Source: Scytonema millei VB511283 (GTDB taxonomy: Bacteria; Cyanobacteriota; Cyanobacteriia; Cyanobacteriales; Chroococcidiopsidaceae). From it: a stretch of 64,000 nucleotides of DNA. The notes below the pieces were generated by a model that was not told the DNA's origin, did no database searches, and saw nothing but the letters and a program-made list of their open reading frames with translations. Each line of letters opens with the position of its first letter. Within the stretch, counting starts at the first letter, position 1. This document shows, in pieces, positions 19,056-27,573 of the stretch. The stretch lies in NCBI RefSeq assembly GCF_000817735.3, contig NZ_JTJC03000002.1, forward strand, positions 752,242 to 816,241. Reading direction: 5' to 3'. The position numbers and the translations under genes were made by a program.

Positions 19056-19529
19056 ATGCTAAAACTAAGACATTTGATTTCCGGTTTTTCTTTTATTGCT
19101 ATATCAACTCTATCTCTTTTTCAGAATGTAGTGATAGCTCAGGATTATCCTGGTTGCTATATAATTAATTCATCGGGAAAAGTAGTTAACCTTGACCCAT
19201 TATGTAAGAAGCGTAACGAAGAGCAGAGATTAAGGATTGCCATGAAAGCTAACGAACTTTATCAACAAGGGCGCGAGCGAGGTAGAAACGGACAATACAA
19301 AGAAGCATTTGACGATTTTACTCAAGCCATTAATCTCAATCCTGACTTTGCAGAAGCTTATATTTACCGTAGTCATGCTAGAACTTTAACAGGAGATAAA
19401 CAGGGGGCAGTGACAGATTTCCAAAAAGCTATAGATATCTACAAAGCTAGAGGAAGAGCTGACATAGCTGATATGCTTCTAACCCCATTGCAGGCGCTAA
19501 AAAATGAAATTGAATGGGGTGACGAATAA
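19056..19529 (+). CDS. Exported TPR protein with CY-x-LC motif
   Basis: A 157-residue protein. Residues 1-29 are a signal peptide (cleavage near VIAQ). The mature part opens with the two-cysteine module CYIINSSGKVVNLDPLC, the same design as in the small exported protein at 9284. It continues into about two TPR units (AFDDFTQAINLNPDFAEAY and a following unit). It is probably a periplasmic adaptor; the partner is unknown. It is divergent from the PD-(D/E)xK-like gene across the large hairpin and converges with cimA, with only 14 bases between stops. Confidence 0.75.
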   Translation: MLKLRHLISGFSFIAISTLSLFQNVVIAQDYPGCYIINSSGKVVNLDPLCKKRNEEQRLRIAMKANELYQQGRERGRNGQYKEAFDDFTQAINLNPDFAEAYIYRSHARTLTGDKQGAVTDFQKAIDIYKARGRADIADMLLTPLQALKNEIEWGDE

Positions 19530-19543
19530 TCGCTAAAATTAGC

Positions 19544-21202
19544 CTAGCTAGAGGTACTGAGAACTGTTTCTGCCATCATATGCAACATCAAACCGTATTC
19601 CAATCCTTCTACAACTGCTTGATAAGAAGCTTCTAAAATATTAGGAGAAACACCAACGGTCGTCCAACGCTGATGACCGTTTTTTGATTCTACTAAGACG
19701 CGAGTTTTTGCTGCCGTACCGCTGTGTCCGTCTAAAATTCTGACTTTGTAATCGCTCAATTCAAACTGAGCAATTTGAGGATAAAAATTAACTAAAGCTT
19801 TTCTCAATGCCCTGTCTAATGCTGCTACAGGACCATTTCCCTCAGCGGCTTCGAGAATATCTTGACCGCTAACAGTTAGTTTAACAGTGGCGAGGGCATT
19901 AGTATTCGTTCGCCCTTCAACTAAATCGCAGTGAACTTGAAAACCTTTAATTTCAAAAAAATGCTGTCGCTTACCTAAAGCCTCGCGCATCAGGAGATCG
20001 AAACTAGCTTCTGCGGCTTCAAATTGATAACCTTCACTTTCTAATTCTTTCAGTCTTTGCAGAATTTGTCGCGCTGTCGGATTTTGTTTGTCTAATTCAA
20101 TGCCAAATGTACGGGCTTTAGCGACAACATTACTAATTCCCGCTTGATCTGAAATTACAATTCGGCGGCGGTTGCCAATTTGTTCTGGTTGAATGTGTTC
20201 GTAGGTGAGGGGATTGCGTTCTACAGCCGAGACATGAATGCCTCCCTTGTGGGCAAAAGCAGAACGCCCTACAAAAGGCGCGTGTTCGTCAGGGGCAAGG
20301 TTGACAACTTCGCTGACAAAACGACTGACTTCAGTTATTTGAGGCAGTTGCGCGTCAGCAAGGCATTTGTAGCCGAGTTTGAGCTGTAAGTTAGGAATGA
20401 GAGAACAGAGATTAGCATTACCGCAGCGTTCGCCGTAGCCGTTGATCGTTCCCTGCACCATCTTCGCCCCTTCCATCACAGCTGCGATCGCATTGGCGAC
20501 AGCTGTATCGGAATCGTTGTGGGTATGGATTCCTATTTGGGGAATCGGTAGGGGCGCACAGCTATGCGCCCCTACAGAAATAAATGCAGCTACGTTGCGG
20601 ACAATAGAACTAACTTCATGCGGGAGAGTCCCGCCGTTGGTGTCGCACAGGACAAGCCATTCTGCTCCAGAGGCGATCGCGGCTGCTAAAGTTTTTAAGG
20701 CATAATCGCGATTGTGTTTGTATCCATCAAACCAATGTTCGGCATCGTAAATGACTCGTCGCCCTTGACTGCGAAGGTAGGCAACACTATCGCGAATCAT
20801 CTCTAAATTTTCTTCCAGGCTGCATTTTAGCCCTTCTGTAACGTGGAGATCCCAAGATTTGCCAAAGATCGTTACCCAGCGAGTCCCAGCGGCCAAAATC
20901 GCTTGCAGGAGCGAATCTTCCGCCGCACTAACATGAGGGCGACGGGTAGAACAAAAAGCAACGACTTCAGCTTGTTTGAGGGGTTCTTCCTTCAGCTGCC
21001 AGAAAAATTGTACATCTCTAGGATTTGCTCCAGGCCATCCACCTTCGATAAAAGGAACACCCAATTGGTCTAGCTGGCGGGCAATGCGTAATTTATCTTC
21101 TAAGGATACAGACAAGCCTTCACGCTGCGTGCCGTCACGCAGGGTTGTATCGTAAATCCAGATTTGGTTCGGGTTGGAGGTAGAAGGTAATGCTTCGGTC
21201 AT
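19544..21202 (-). CDS. cimA: (R)-citramalate synthase
   Basis: A 552-residue member of the LeuA/HMGL family. It condenses acetyl-CoA with pyruvate to citramalate, the threonine-independent route to 2-oxobutyrate and isoleucine known in cyanobacteria. The TIM barrel has IYDTTLRDGTQREGLSVS at the start, the metal-site HTHNDSDTAVANA and GERCGNANL. A C-terminal LeuA dimer or regulatory domain spans about 420-540. The N-terminal pattern and the EGGWPGANPRD segment favour CimA over LeuA. In the barrel, the residues VGAHSCAPLP come from a palindromic repeat inserted in frame at 20548-20575. ilvD, another gene of the pathway, lies nearby. Confidence 0.93.
   Translation of the reverse strand: MTEALPSTSNPNQIWIYDTTLRDGTQREGLSVSLEDKLRIARQLDQLGVPFIEGGWPGANPRDVQFFWQLKEEPLKQAEVVAFCSTRRPHVSAAEDSLLQAILAAGTRWVTIFGKSWDLHVTEGLKCSLEENLEMIRDSVAYLRSQGRRVIYDAEHWFDGYKHNRDYALKTLAAAIASGAEWLVLCDTNGGTLPHEVSSIVRNVAAFISVGAHSCAPLPIPQIGIHTHNDSDTAVANAIAAVMEGAKMVQGTINGYGERCGNANLCSLIPNLQLKLGYKCLADAQLPQITEVSRFVSEVVNLAPDEHAPFVGRSAFAHKGGIHVSAVERNPLTYEHIQPEQIGNRRRIVISDQAGISNVVAKARTFGIELDKQNPTARQILQRLKELESEGYQFEAAEASFDLLMREALGKRQHFFEIKGFQVHCDLVEGRTNTNALATVKLTVSGQDILEAAEGNGPVAALDRALRKALVNFYPQIAQFELSDYKVRILDGHSGTAAKTRVLVESKNGHQRWTTVGVSPNILEASYQAVVEGLEYGLMLHMMAETVLSTSS
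20548..20575. repeat. Palindromic repeat inserted in frame inside cimA
   Basis: An 11-bp inverted repeat (GTAGGGGCGCA with TGCGCCCCTAC around CAGCTA). On the cimA strand it encodes roughly VGAHSCAP. A near-identical element sits in frame inside thiO-thiG at 22155-22184. Confidence 0.85.
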
Positions 21203-21269
21203 AGGGAAAAAACAAACACAGGAAAGCTCGAACTCTAGAAAGCGATATTCTGATTTTAGGTAGAACTAG

Positions 21270-21677
21270 ATGGCGAAGTCGCTAACTAACATGAAGATGG
21301 TAAAGGTAATCGCTCAAGGGAAAACAATTGAATGCGATCGCGGTGCTGATTTACGACAAGTCTTGCTTAAGCATGACATTGACTTGTATAACGGCGGCGC
21401 TAAAGTTATTAATTGTCACGGTATTGGCAGTTGCGGTACTTGTGCGGTGTTAGTTGAAGGCGAAGTTTCCAAACCAAATTGGCAGGACAAAACCCGTCGC
21501 TCCCTTCCTCCCCATTCTCCCACGCGCAACTTAAGGTTAGCTTGCCAAACAAAAGTTTTAGGTGATGTAAAGGTAACAAAATTTGACGGTTTTTGGGGAC
21601 AAGGTAGGGAAATTGTGTGGAATTCGGAATTTAAACTTTCCTCTGATGCAAGTGCTAGGATGAGCGAATATAGCTAG
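21270..21677 (+). CDS. 2Fe-2S ferredoxin-like protein
   Basis: A 135-residue protein with a plant-type 2Fe-2S fold. The cluster motif is Cys-x5-Cys-x2-Cys in INCHGIGSCGTCAV, with the fourth Cys in RLACQTK, so all four ligands are present. An in-frame ATG at 21291 is an alternative start. The C-terminal 35 residues are an extension with an unclear role. It is an electron carrier; its partner enzyme is unknown. Its TAG stop lies inside the first stem of the TPP riboswitch that follows, so transcription from this gene would read into the thiamine leader. Confidence 0.85.
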   Translation: MAKSLTNMKMVKVIAQGKTIECDRGADLRQVLLKHDIDLYNGGAKVINCHGIGSCGTCAVLVEGEVSKPNWQDKTRRSLPPHSPTRNLRLACQTKVLGDVKVTKFDGFWGQGREIVWNSEFKLSSDASARMSEYS

Positions 21678-21748
21678 GGGTGTCTGGGAAACCAGGCTGA
21701 GATAGTCCCTTAGAACCTGAGACTGGGTAATACCAGCGGAGGGAAGCT
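21672..21748 (+). promoter_or_regulatory. TPP riboswitch (THI box)
   Basis: The conserved TPP-aptamer segments occur in order: AGGGGTGTCT, GGCTGAGAT, ACCTGA and CTGGGTAATACCAGCGGAGGG in part, closed by AGCT/AGCT arms at 21672-21675 and 21745-21748. It stands 110 bases before the thiO-thiG start, so the thiazole gene is expected to be shut down when thiamine pyrophosphate is plentiful. The expression platform between 21749 and 21858 was not resolved. Confidence 0.93.
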
Positions 21749-21858
21749 GTTTATGGAAAGAACTCAAAATGCATACATAATGGCTGGCAAAGCGCTGCTG
21801 GTGACAGCGATCGCTCAATTTCTCGCCTCTTGCCTAACTCACAAATGACAAATGACAA

Positions 21859-23961
21859 ATGACAAATGACATTTTAATTATTGGTGGCGGGGTCGTTGGT
21901 TTGGCGATCGCCGTTGAGTTAAGATTGCGCGGTGCATCTGTCACGTTACTTTGCCGCGATTTTCATGCTGCGGCAAGTCATGCAGCGGCGGGAATGCTAG
22001 CACCTCAAGCCGAACAAATCCCGCCAGGGGCAATGTTAGATCTGTGCTGGCGATCGCGATCGCTCTACCCCGAATGGACGCGCAAGCTAGAAGAAATTAG
22101 CGGGAAACCAACGGGTTACTGGGCTTGCGGCATTCTCGCGCCTGTGTATGAAGATGTAGGAGCGCACGGCTGTGCGCCCCTACAAGAAAATAATTCTTCC
22201 CCCGCTTACTATCTCGATAAAGAAGCAATCCACCTCTACCAACCAGGATTGAGCGAAGCAGTTGAGGGCGGTTGGTGGTATCCCGAAGATGCTCAAGTTG
22301 ATAATCGGGCTTTGACATTGGCTTTATGGTCGGCAGCAGAATCTTTAGGCGTAGATTTGCACGATGGGATTGCTGTTGAAGGCATTTTACAGCATCAAGG
22401 ACGAGTCATTGGCGTTCAGACTTCGAGTGGCAACTTCCCAGCCGATCGTTATATTCTGGCATCTGGTGCTTGGTCGTCAGAGTTGTTACCCTTGCCCGTG
22501 CGTCCGAAAAAAGGGCAAATGTTATCGGTACAAATACCAGATAGCGATCGCGCTGATGCGACTCTCCAACGGGTTTTATATGCCCCAGATGTTTACATTG
22601 TGCCGCGCCGCGAATCTCGTTCCGAGACGCTACGCGAACGCCGGATTATTATCGGTGCTACCAGCGAAGATGTAGGATTTACCCCTTACAATACTCCAGC
22701 GGGAATTCAAGCTTTACTGCAACGCGCAATCCGCATCTATCCTCAATTACAAGATTATCCGATTCGCGAATTTTGGTGGGGTTTTCGTCCTACTACTCCT
22801 GATGAACTACCCATCTTAGGAAATAGCCCCTGCTCGAATCTTACCTTAGCCACTGGTCACTATCGCAACGGCATTCTCCTCGCACCCATCACTGCCAAGT
22901 TAATTGCTGACTTAGTTTGGGAACAAAAGTCGGAGCCTTTGTTAGATAGTTTTAGTTATTTGCGATTTATGAGAGGGAGCAGGGAGCGCTTCGGTGCAGG
23001 GAGCAGGGGGAAGAGAGCAGAGGAGACTAAGAGACTAGGAGCAGAGGAACAGGAGAGCAACAACTGTCAACTGTCAACTAAGAACCAACTACCAATTACC
23101 AATTACCAATTACCAATTACCAACAATTCACAAATGCAAACTTTAGACCTACCACAGCAACAATCCCTCGATCGCCCTTTAGTTATTGCCGATCGCACTT
23201 TTTCTTCCCGCTTGATGACTGGTACTGGTAAGTATCGTAATGTAGAAGAAATGCAGCAAAGTGTGGTTGCTAGCGGTTGTCAAATTGTCACCGTTGCCGT
23301 GCGACGAGTGCAAACGAAAGCACCAGGACATGAAAATTTAGCCGAGGCTTTGGATTGGACAAAGCTGTGGATGTTACCTAATACGGCTGGCTGTCAGACG
23401 GCGGAAGAAGCAATTCGCGTTGCTCGTTTGGGGCGCGAAATGGCGAAGGTTTTAGGACAAGAAGATAACAATTTTGTCAAGTTAGAAGTGATTCCCGATC
23501 CAAAATATTTGCTGCCCGATCCAATCGGGACTTTACAAGCAGCAGAACAATTGGTAAAGGAAGGTTTCGCTGTATTACCTTACATCAATGCCGATCCAAT
23601 GTTGGCGAAACGGTTGGAGGAAGTCGGCTGCGTGACTGTGATGCCTTTGGCTTCTCCAATTGGTTCTGGACAAGGATTGAAAACAACCGCAAATATTCAA
23701 ATCATCATTGAAAATTCTGGCGTACCAGTGGTGGTAGATGCGGGAATTGGCACGCCTAGCGAAGCCGCGCAAGCAATGGAGTTAGGGGCAGATGCTTTAC
23801 TGATTAACACGGCGATCGCCCAAGCTAAGAACCCCCCTGCGATGGCACGCGGCATGAAATTAGCCACCGAAGCCGGACGACTCGCTTACCTCGCCGGACG
23901 GATACCTATTAAAGATTACGCGATCGCCAGTTCTCCCCTGAGCGGCACTGTTACTAGCTAA
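21859..23961 (+). CDS. thiO-thiG: Bifunctional glycine oxidase / thiazole synthase (ThiO-ThiG fusion)
   Basis: A 700-residue fusion. The N-terminal half (about 1-372) is an FAD-dependent glycine oxidase: dinucleotide motif [20 protein letters not shown] and [14 protein letters not shown] near its end. It makes the glycine imine used by ThiG. The C-terminal half (about 430-700) is ThiG, with [10 protein letters not shown], the catalytic lysine region VKLEVIPD and [12 protein letters not shown]. ThiO-ThiG fusions are known in cyanobacteria. The linker (about 373-430) is built of STRR DNA, and two more repeats add residues inside ThiO. The start ATG is one of four ATGs in a tandem ATGACAA array and the only one in frame. 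No thiS is adjacent. Confidence 0.95.
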   Translation: MTNDILIIGGGVVGLAIAVELRLRGASVTLLCRDFHAAASHAAAGMLAPQAEQIPPGAMLDLCWRSRSLYPEWTRKLEEISGKPTGYWACGILAPVYEDVGAHGCAPLQENNSSPAYYLDKEAIHLYQPGLSEAVEGGWWYPEDAQVDNRALTLALWSAAESLGVDLHDGIAVEGILQHQGRVIGVQTSSGNFPADRYILASGAWSSELLPLPVRPKKGQMLSVQIPDSDRADATLQRVLYAPDVYIVPRRESRSETLRERRIIIGATSEDVGFTPYNTPAGIQALLQRAIRIYPQLQDYPIREFWWGFRPTTPDELPILGNSPCSNLTLATGHYRNGILLAPITAKLIADLVWEQKSEPLLDSFSYLRFMRGSRERFGAGSRGKRAEETKRLGAEEQESNNCQLSTKNQLPITNYQLPITNNSQMQTLDLPQQQSLDRPLVIADRTFSSRLMTGTGKYRNVEEMQQSVVASGCQIVTVAVRRVQTKAPGHENLAEALDWTKLWMLPNTAGCQTAEEAIRVARLGREMAKVLGQEDNNFVKLEVIPDPKYLLPDPIGTLQAAEQLVKEGFAVLPYINADPMLAKRLEEVGCVTVMPLASPIGSGQGLKTTANIQIIIENSGVPVVVDAGIGTPSEAAQAMELGADALLINTAIAQAKNPPAMARGMKLATEAGRLAYLAGRIPIKDYAIASSPLSGTVTS
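22155..22184. repeat. Palindromic repeat inserted in frame inside thiO
   Basis: TGTAGGAGCGCA and TGTGCGCCCCTACA flank a short centre. The element encodes [10 protein letters not shown], and the downstream cimA insert encodes almost the same peptide, because both are copies of one repeat. Confidence 0.85.
22610..22645. repeat. GAGACGCTACGCGAACG repeat inside thiO
   Basis: A segment reading ATCTCGTTCCGAGACGCTAC and onward encodes [12 protein letters not shown]. Its wording (GAGACGCTACGCGAACG) is a dispersed repeat type seen in other cyanobacterial genomes, and the charged peptide looks out of place between two ordinary strands of the oxidase. Confidence 0.55.
22972..23128. repeat. STRR-derived linker of thiO-thiG
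   Basis: GGGAGCA-type units, then CAACTGT and four copies of CAATTAC, are read in frame as a hydrophilic linker ([17 protein letters not shown], then ITNYQLP repeats) joining the two enzyme domains. Confidence 0.9.
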
Positions 23962-23990
23962 AGCGGTAGTTTCCCCAATTCCCGATTCCC

Positions 23991-24020
23991 GTACGGGCGA
24001 GTTTGGAAACCCGCCCCTAC
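23991..24020 (+). terminator. Hairpin after thiO-thiG
   Basis: GGGCGAGTTT and AAACCCGCCC form a stem (one mismatch) just after the stop. It is a member of the GGGGCGGGTTT repeat family; terminator function is plausible but there is no T-run directly after it. Confidence 0.5.
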
Positions 24021-24117
24021 GACTCCCGCATATGTAAATTTTCTTAACCAAAGTAAGAGAGTATTTCTACTATTTTTTGTTACAGTTAAGCAAAGAAAAG
24101 TAGAAAGGATTTGATTC

Positions 24118-24297
24118 ATGCCCTATACCACCGAAGAAGGCGGTCGTTTAAATAACTTTGCTGTAGAGCCGAAGGTTTACACCGCAGAACCACCAAGCAA
24201 CGCTCAGAAGCGTAACTACATTATTGGTGGTGTTGCAGGTGCAGTTTTGGTTGCAGCTTTAGTCTTTGTTGCAGTAGCTGTCTCCGGTGCCAGTTAA
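24118..24297 (+). CDS. psb34: Photosystem II assembly protein Psb34
   Basis: A 59-residue single-helix membrane protein. It starts MPYTTEEGGRLNNFAVEPKV and has one transmembrane helix at about residues 33-55. This matches the cyanobacterial Ssl1498 family, now named Psb34, which binds a late photosystem II assembly intermediate and competes with Hlip-type proteins at CP47. The ATG is preceded by AAAGGA eight bases upstream. It stands alone, about 155 bases after thiO-thiG, with its own leader; a single-gene transcript is likely. Confidence 0.93.
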   Translation: MPYTTEEGGRLNNFAVEPKVYTAEPPSNAQKRNYIIGGVAGAVLVAALVFVAVAVSGAS

Positions 24298-24807
24298 TAT
24301 CGAGAGTTTTTTGAAAATTCAACCACTGATTTTCGCCAAATACCCGAGAAGCGCGATCGCACCTACAATACGAGGTGAAAGAGCTAAGCAGTCAGGATGT
24401 ATTTGGGCGAAATTTTTATTTTTTGAATTGAAGCTTGCTTATCTTTATTGGCGCTTAACTGTCAACTGTTAACCGTCAACAACCAACAGTATTTACGACT
24501 TATTGACAGATACTCAAAAGACTATAGTGCGATCGCTACTTTTTTACCACCAGTCAGTCAACAATCGCGATCGATGTGAATCTTAAGATTAAGACTTTTT
24601 ACTATCTCGTATCGATTCACTGTCCTTGTCGAGAGGAAGAAATTTAACTAAATTTCCGCTCTCGACATTATTATTATGTATCTTTGCTGTAAATGTCAGT
24701 ATCTATCTGCGGCATGATTAAATCGTAAGAAGTTGCGTTACCAAGTCCAATCTTTTTTTGCGACAATACAAAGTCTCCCCCTACGATCGCATCCTCAAGG
24801 ATAGAAC
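24298..24807. other. 510-bp gene-free region between psb34 and ilvD
   Basis: Contains short CAACTGT-like units near 24460-24485, two HIP1-type sites and the strong hairpin at 24627-24667. No credible coding frame is seen. It probably holds the psb34 terminator and the ilvD promoter and leader. Confidence 0.6.
24627..24667 (+). repeat. Two-part hairpin in the ilvD leader
   Basis: Outer arms TGTCGAGAG and CTCTCGACA enclose an inner AAATTT/AAATTT stem with an AACT loop and a small internal loop. It lies 140 bases before ilvD and is followed by an AT-rich stretch. It could end a short transcript (terminator or small RNA) or act in the leader. Confidence 0.7.
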
Positions 24808-26493
24808 ATGTCGGACAACCTCAGAAGTCAAGTCGTTACCCAAGGCGTACAGCGATCGCCTAACCGTGCTATGTTACGGGCTGTCGGTTTTGGCGATGCA
24901 GATTTTAGCAAACCCATCGTTGGTATTTCCAACAGTTACAGCACGATTACCCCTTGTAACATGGGGATTAACGATCTTGCCAAACGTGCCGAAGCAGGAG
25001 TGCGTAACTCTGGGGGAATGCCGCAAATGTTCGGTACAATTACCATCAGCGATGGTATTTCGATGGGAACGGAAGGGATGAAATATTCCCTCGTATCGCG
25101 GGAAGTGATTGCCGATTCAATTGAAACTGTCTGTAACGGACAGAGTATGGATGGAGTCTTAGCGATCGGCGGCTGTGATAAGAACATGCCAGGGGCGATG
25201 ATTGCTATGGCGCGGATGAATATTCCCGCGATTTTCGTCTATGGTGGAACAATTAAACCAGGACACTACAATGGCAAAGATCTAACAGTCGTCAGTGTGT
25301 TTGAAGCCGTGGGACAATACAGTGCTGGCAAAATTGACGAAACAGAATTAATCGAAGTCGAACGCCTTGCTTGTCCTGGGGCTGGTTCCTGTGGTGGAAT
25401 GTACACGGCAAATACAATGTCTTCTGCGTTTGAAGCAATGGGGATGAGCTTGCCCTATTCTTCCACAATGGCAGCGGAGGATGCAGAAAAAGCCGAAAGT
25501 ACGGAAAAATCAGCTTTTGTTTTAGTTGAAGCGATTCGCAATCAACTTTTACCCCGTCAAATTCTGACTCGTCAGGCGTTTGAAAATGCGATCGCGACGA
25601 TCATGGCTGTGGGTGGTTCGACTAATGCTGTTTTACACCTACTGGCGATCGCCTATGCAATTGGAGTAGAACTCACTCTAGATGACTTTGAAACTATCCG
25701 CGCCCGCGTTCCAGTCCTATGCGATCTCAAACCGAGTGGTAGATATGTAGCAACAGACTTGCACAAAGTCGGCGGAATTCCTCAAGTGATGAAAATGTTG
25801 CTCGTACATGGTTTATTGCATGGCGATGCGCTGACAATTACAGGACAAACCATTGCTGAAGTTTTAGCCGATGTCCCCGATACTCCACCTGCTAACCAAG
25901 ATGTGATTCGTCCTTGGGAAAATCCCCTTTACGCCGAAGGACATTTAGCCATCCTGAAAGGAAACCTAGCAACGGAAGGTTCGGTAGCGAAAATTACGGG
26001 GGTCAAGACACCGAAAATTTCGGGTCCAGCGCGGGTATTTGAATCTGAGGAAGCCTGTCTAGCGGCAATTTTGGCAAATCAAATCAAAGCTGGAGATATC
26101 ATCGTCGTGCGCTACGAAGGACCCAAAGGAGGTCCTGGGATGCGAGAAATGCTAGCCCCCACTTCAGCAATTATTGGCGCTGGTTTGGGAGACTCGGTAG
26201 GATTAATTACTGACGGGCGTTTCTCAGGTGGAACATACGGTATGGTTGTCGGTCACGTTGCCCCAGAAGCCGCTGTAGGAGGTGCGATCGCCCTGGTACA
26301 AGAAGGGGATACTATCACCATTGATGCTCGTTCCCGTGCCTTACACCTGCACGTATCGGATGAAGAATTAGCTCAACGTCGTGCTAGTTGGAAACCCCGC
26401 CCGCCACGGTATACTACAGGCGTGTTAGCTAAATATGCCAAGTTGGTATCTTCTAGCAGTCTTGGTGCGGTGACGGATCTAGGTCTGGGTTGA
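24808..26493 (+). CDS. ilvD: Dihydroxy-acid dehydratase
   Basis: A 561-residue iron-sulphur enzyme that dehydrates 2,3-dihydroxy acids to 2-oxo acids, the third step shared by isoleucine and valine/leucine synthesis. Signatures are [16 protein letters not shown] and [19 protein letters not shown] (cluster cysteines), and [12 protein letters not shown]. The C-terminal beta-barrel domain has [16 protein letters not shown] and [14 protein letters not shown]. Length is standard for the short bacterial type. Its pathway partner cimA lies 3.6 kb away on the other strand. A C6/G6 hairpin follows the stop. Confidence 0.97.
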   Translation: MSDNLRSQVVTQGVQRSPNRAMLRAVGFGDADFSKPIVGISNSYSTITPCNMGINDLAKRAEAGVRNSGGMPQMFGTITISDGISMGTEGMKYSLVSREVIADSIETVCNGQSMDGVLAIGGCDKNMPGAMIAMARMNIPAIFVYGGTIKPGHYNGKDLTVVSVFEAVGQYSAGKIDETELIEVERLACPGAGSCGGMYTANTMSSAFEAMGMSLPYSSTMAAEDAEKAESTEKSAFVLVEAIRNQLLPRQILTRQAFENAIATIMAVGGSTNAVLHLLAIAYAIGVELTLDDFETIRARVPVLCDLKPSGRYVATDLHKVGGIPQVMKMLLVHGLLHGDALTITGQTIAEVLADVPDTPPANQDVIRPWENPLYAEGHLAILKGNLATEGSVAKITGVKTPKISGPARVFESEEACLAAILANQIKAGDIIVVRYEGPKGGPGMREMLAPTSAIIGAGLGDSVGLITDGRFSGGTYGMVVGHVAPEAAVGGAIALVQEGDTITIDARSRALHLHVSDEELAQRRASWKPRPPRYTTGVLAKYAKLVSSSSLGAVTDLGLG

Positions 26494-26518
26494 GCGAACG
26501 TGACTCGATCCCCCCTAG

Positions 26519-26537
26519 CCCCCCTTCAAAAGGGGGG
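26519..26537 (+). terminator. C6/G6 hairpin after ilvD
   Basis: CCCCCCTT and AAGGGGGG form a tight stem just past the ilvD stop. The same element type follows glcD at 32129-32147. It lacks a clear T-run, so it may be a repeat that acts as a terminator. Confidence 0.55.
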
Positions 26538-26587
26538 AATAGTCTTGTTGGTACTAATGCGACCGCAAAATTAGCGATCGGGTAATT

Positions 26588-26617
26588 CCGACTTACGACT
26601 TACGACTTACGACTTAC
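26588..26617. repeat. CTTACGA tandem repeat
   Basis: Four copies of the CTTACGA heptamer lie 10 bases before the ABC permease start and occupy the place of its ribosome site. Confidence 0.85.
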
Positions 26618-26627
26618 AATCAGTTCC

Positions 26628-27524
26628 ATGCAAAAATCCGTTCCCGCCAACTGGACGTTAATTCAACAGCGCCTTACGCCATATTTATTCTTACTACCAG
26701 CACTACTCGTTCTAGGGCTGACAGTCTTTTATCCTGCCCTGCAAGCATTTTACTTGAGTTTTACCCGTTACGAATACGACTTAACCCAAGCACCTGAATG
26801 GGTTGGTTTCGCCAACTTTCAGCGTTTGTGGCAGGATAAAGTTTTTTGGCAAACTTTGGGAAATACAATATTGTATTTAGCGATCGCCGTGCCGATTTTG
26901 GTTGCAATTCCTTTAGTTTTGGCAATTTTAGTTAACCAGAAACTACGAGGAATGCACTGGTTTCGCGCTGCCTATTATACGCCTGTGATTATTTCTATGG
27001 TCGTAGCAGGGATTGCTTGGCGATGGTTATATGCTCAGAATGGCTTGCTGAATCAATTATTGAAACAAACTGGAATTTTAACCAGTGGTCTACCCTGGCT
27101 GACTAGTCCCAGATTCGCCCTTTTTAGCGTCATCGCAGTCACAGTGTGGAAAGGACTAGGGTACTACATGGTCATTTATTTAGCTGGGTTACAATCGATT
27201 CCAGCAGAATTATACGAAGCCGCTGCGATCGACGGTTCCGATGGCGCGCGAAAACACTGGGATGTTACAGTGCCATTAATGCGACCTTACTTAATGCTAG
27301 TAGCCGTCATTTCTGCTATTTCCGCCACCAAGGTATTTGAAGAAATCTACATCATGACCAAAGGCGGACCCCGCAACAGTTCTAAAACTATTGTTTATTA
27401 CCTTTACGAGCAAGCTTTTGGCAGTAGTTTAGACATTAGTTATGCCTGTACGATCGGTTTGGCAATGTTTTTAATTATCTTGGTCTTGTCAATTTTGAAT
27501 CTGAAGCTGTCACCGAAGAATTAG
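26628..27524 (+). CDS. Sugar ABC transporter permease (MalF/UgpA type), orphan
   Basis: A 298-residue inner-membrane permease with six transmembrane helices. The EAA loop that docks the ATPase is seen as ELYEAAAIDGSDGARKHWDVTVPLMRP, the form typical of carbohydrate uptake (CUT1) systems. Its usual partners (second permease, binding protein, ATPase) are not adjacent, so it must work with subunits encoded elsewhere. Cyanobacterial systems of this kind import glucosylglycerol, trehalose or other sugars; the substrate is not visible here. No Shine-Dalgarno is evident because the STRR reaches almost to the ATG. It converges on an SGLT-like symporter. Confidence 0.88.
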   Translation: MQKSVPANWTLIQQRLTPYLFLLPALLVLGLTVFYPALQAFYLSFTRYEYDLTQAPEWVGFANFQRLWQDKVFWQTLGNTILYLAIAVPILVAIPLVLAILVNQKLRGMHWFRAAYYTPVIISMVVAGIAWRWLYAQNGLLNQLLKQTGILTSGLPWLTSPRFALFSVIAVTVWKGLGYYMVIYLAGLQSIPAELYEAAAIDGSDGARKHWDVTVPLMRPYLMLVAVISAISATKVFEEIYIMTKGGPRNSSKTIVYYLYEQAFGSSLDISYACTIGLAMFLIILVLSILNLKLSPKN

Positions 27525-27526
27525 TA

Positions 27527-27558
27527 GTGTAGAGACGTGACATGCCACGTCTCTACAC
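27527..27558. terminator. Palindrome at a convergent junction
   Basis: Arms GTGTAGAGACGTG and CACGTCTCTACAC enclose six bases. On the plus strand the stem runs into TTTCTTTT. It lies between the stops of the ABC permease (+) and the SGLT-like gene (-). It belongs to the same family as 9727-9754 and 39291-39326. Confidence 0.75.
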
Positions 27559-27573
27559 TTTCTTTTCTCACCA

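Noticed and set aside
24287-24472. 61-codon frame after psb34
   Set aside because: Starts inside the end of psb34 and runs over HIP1 and STRR sequence, with no ribosome site.
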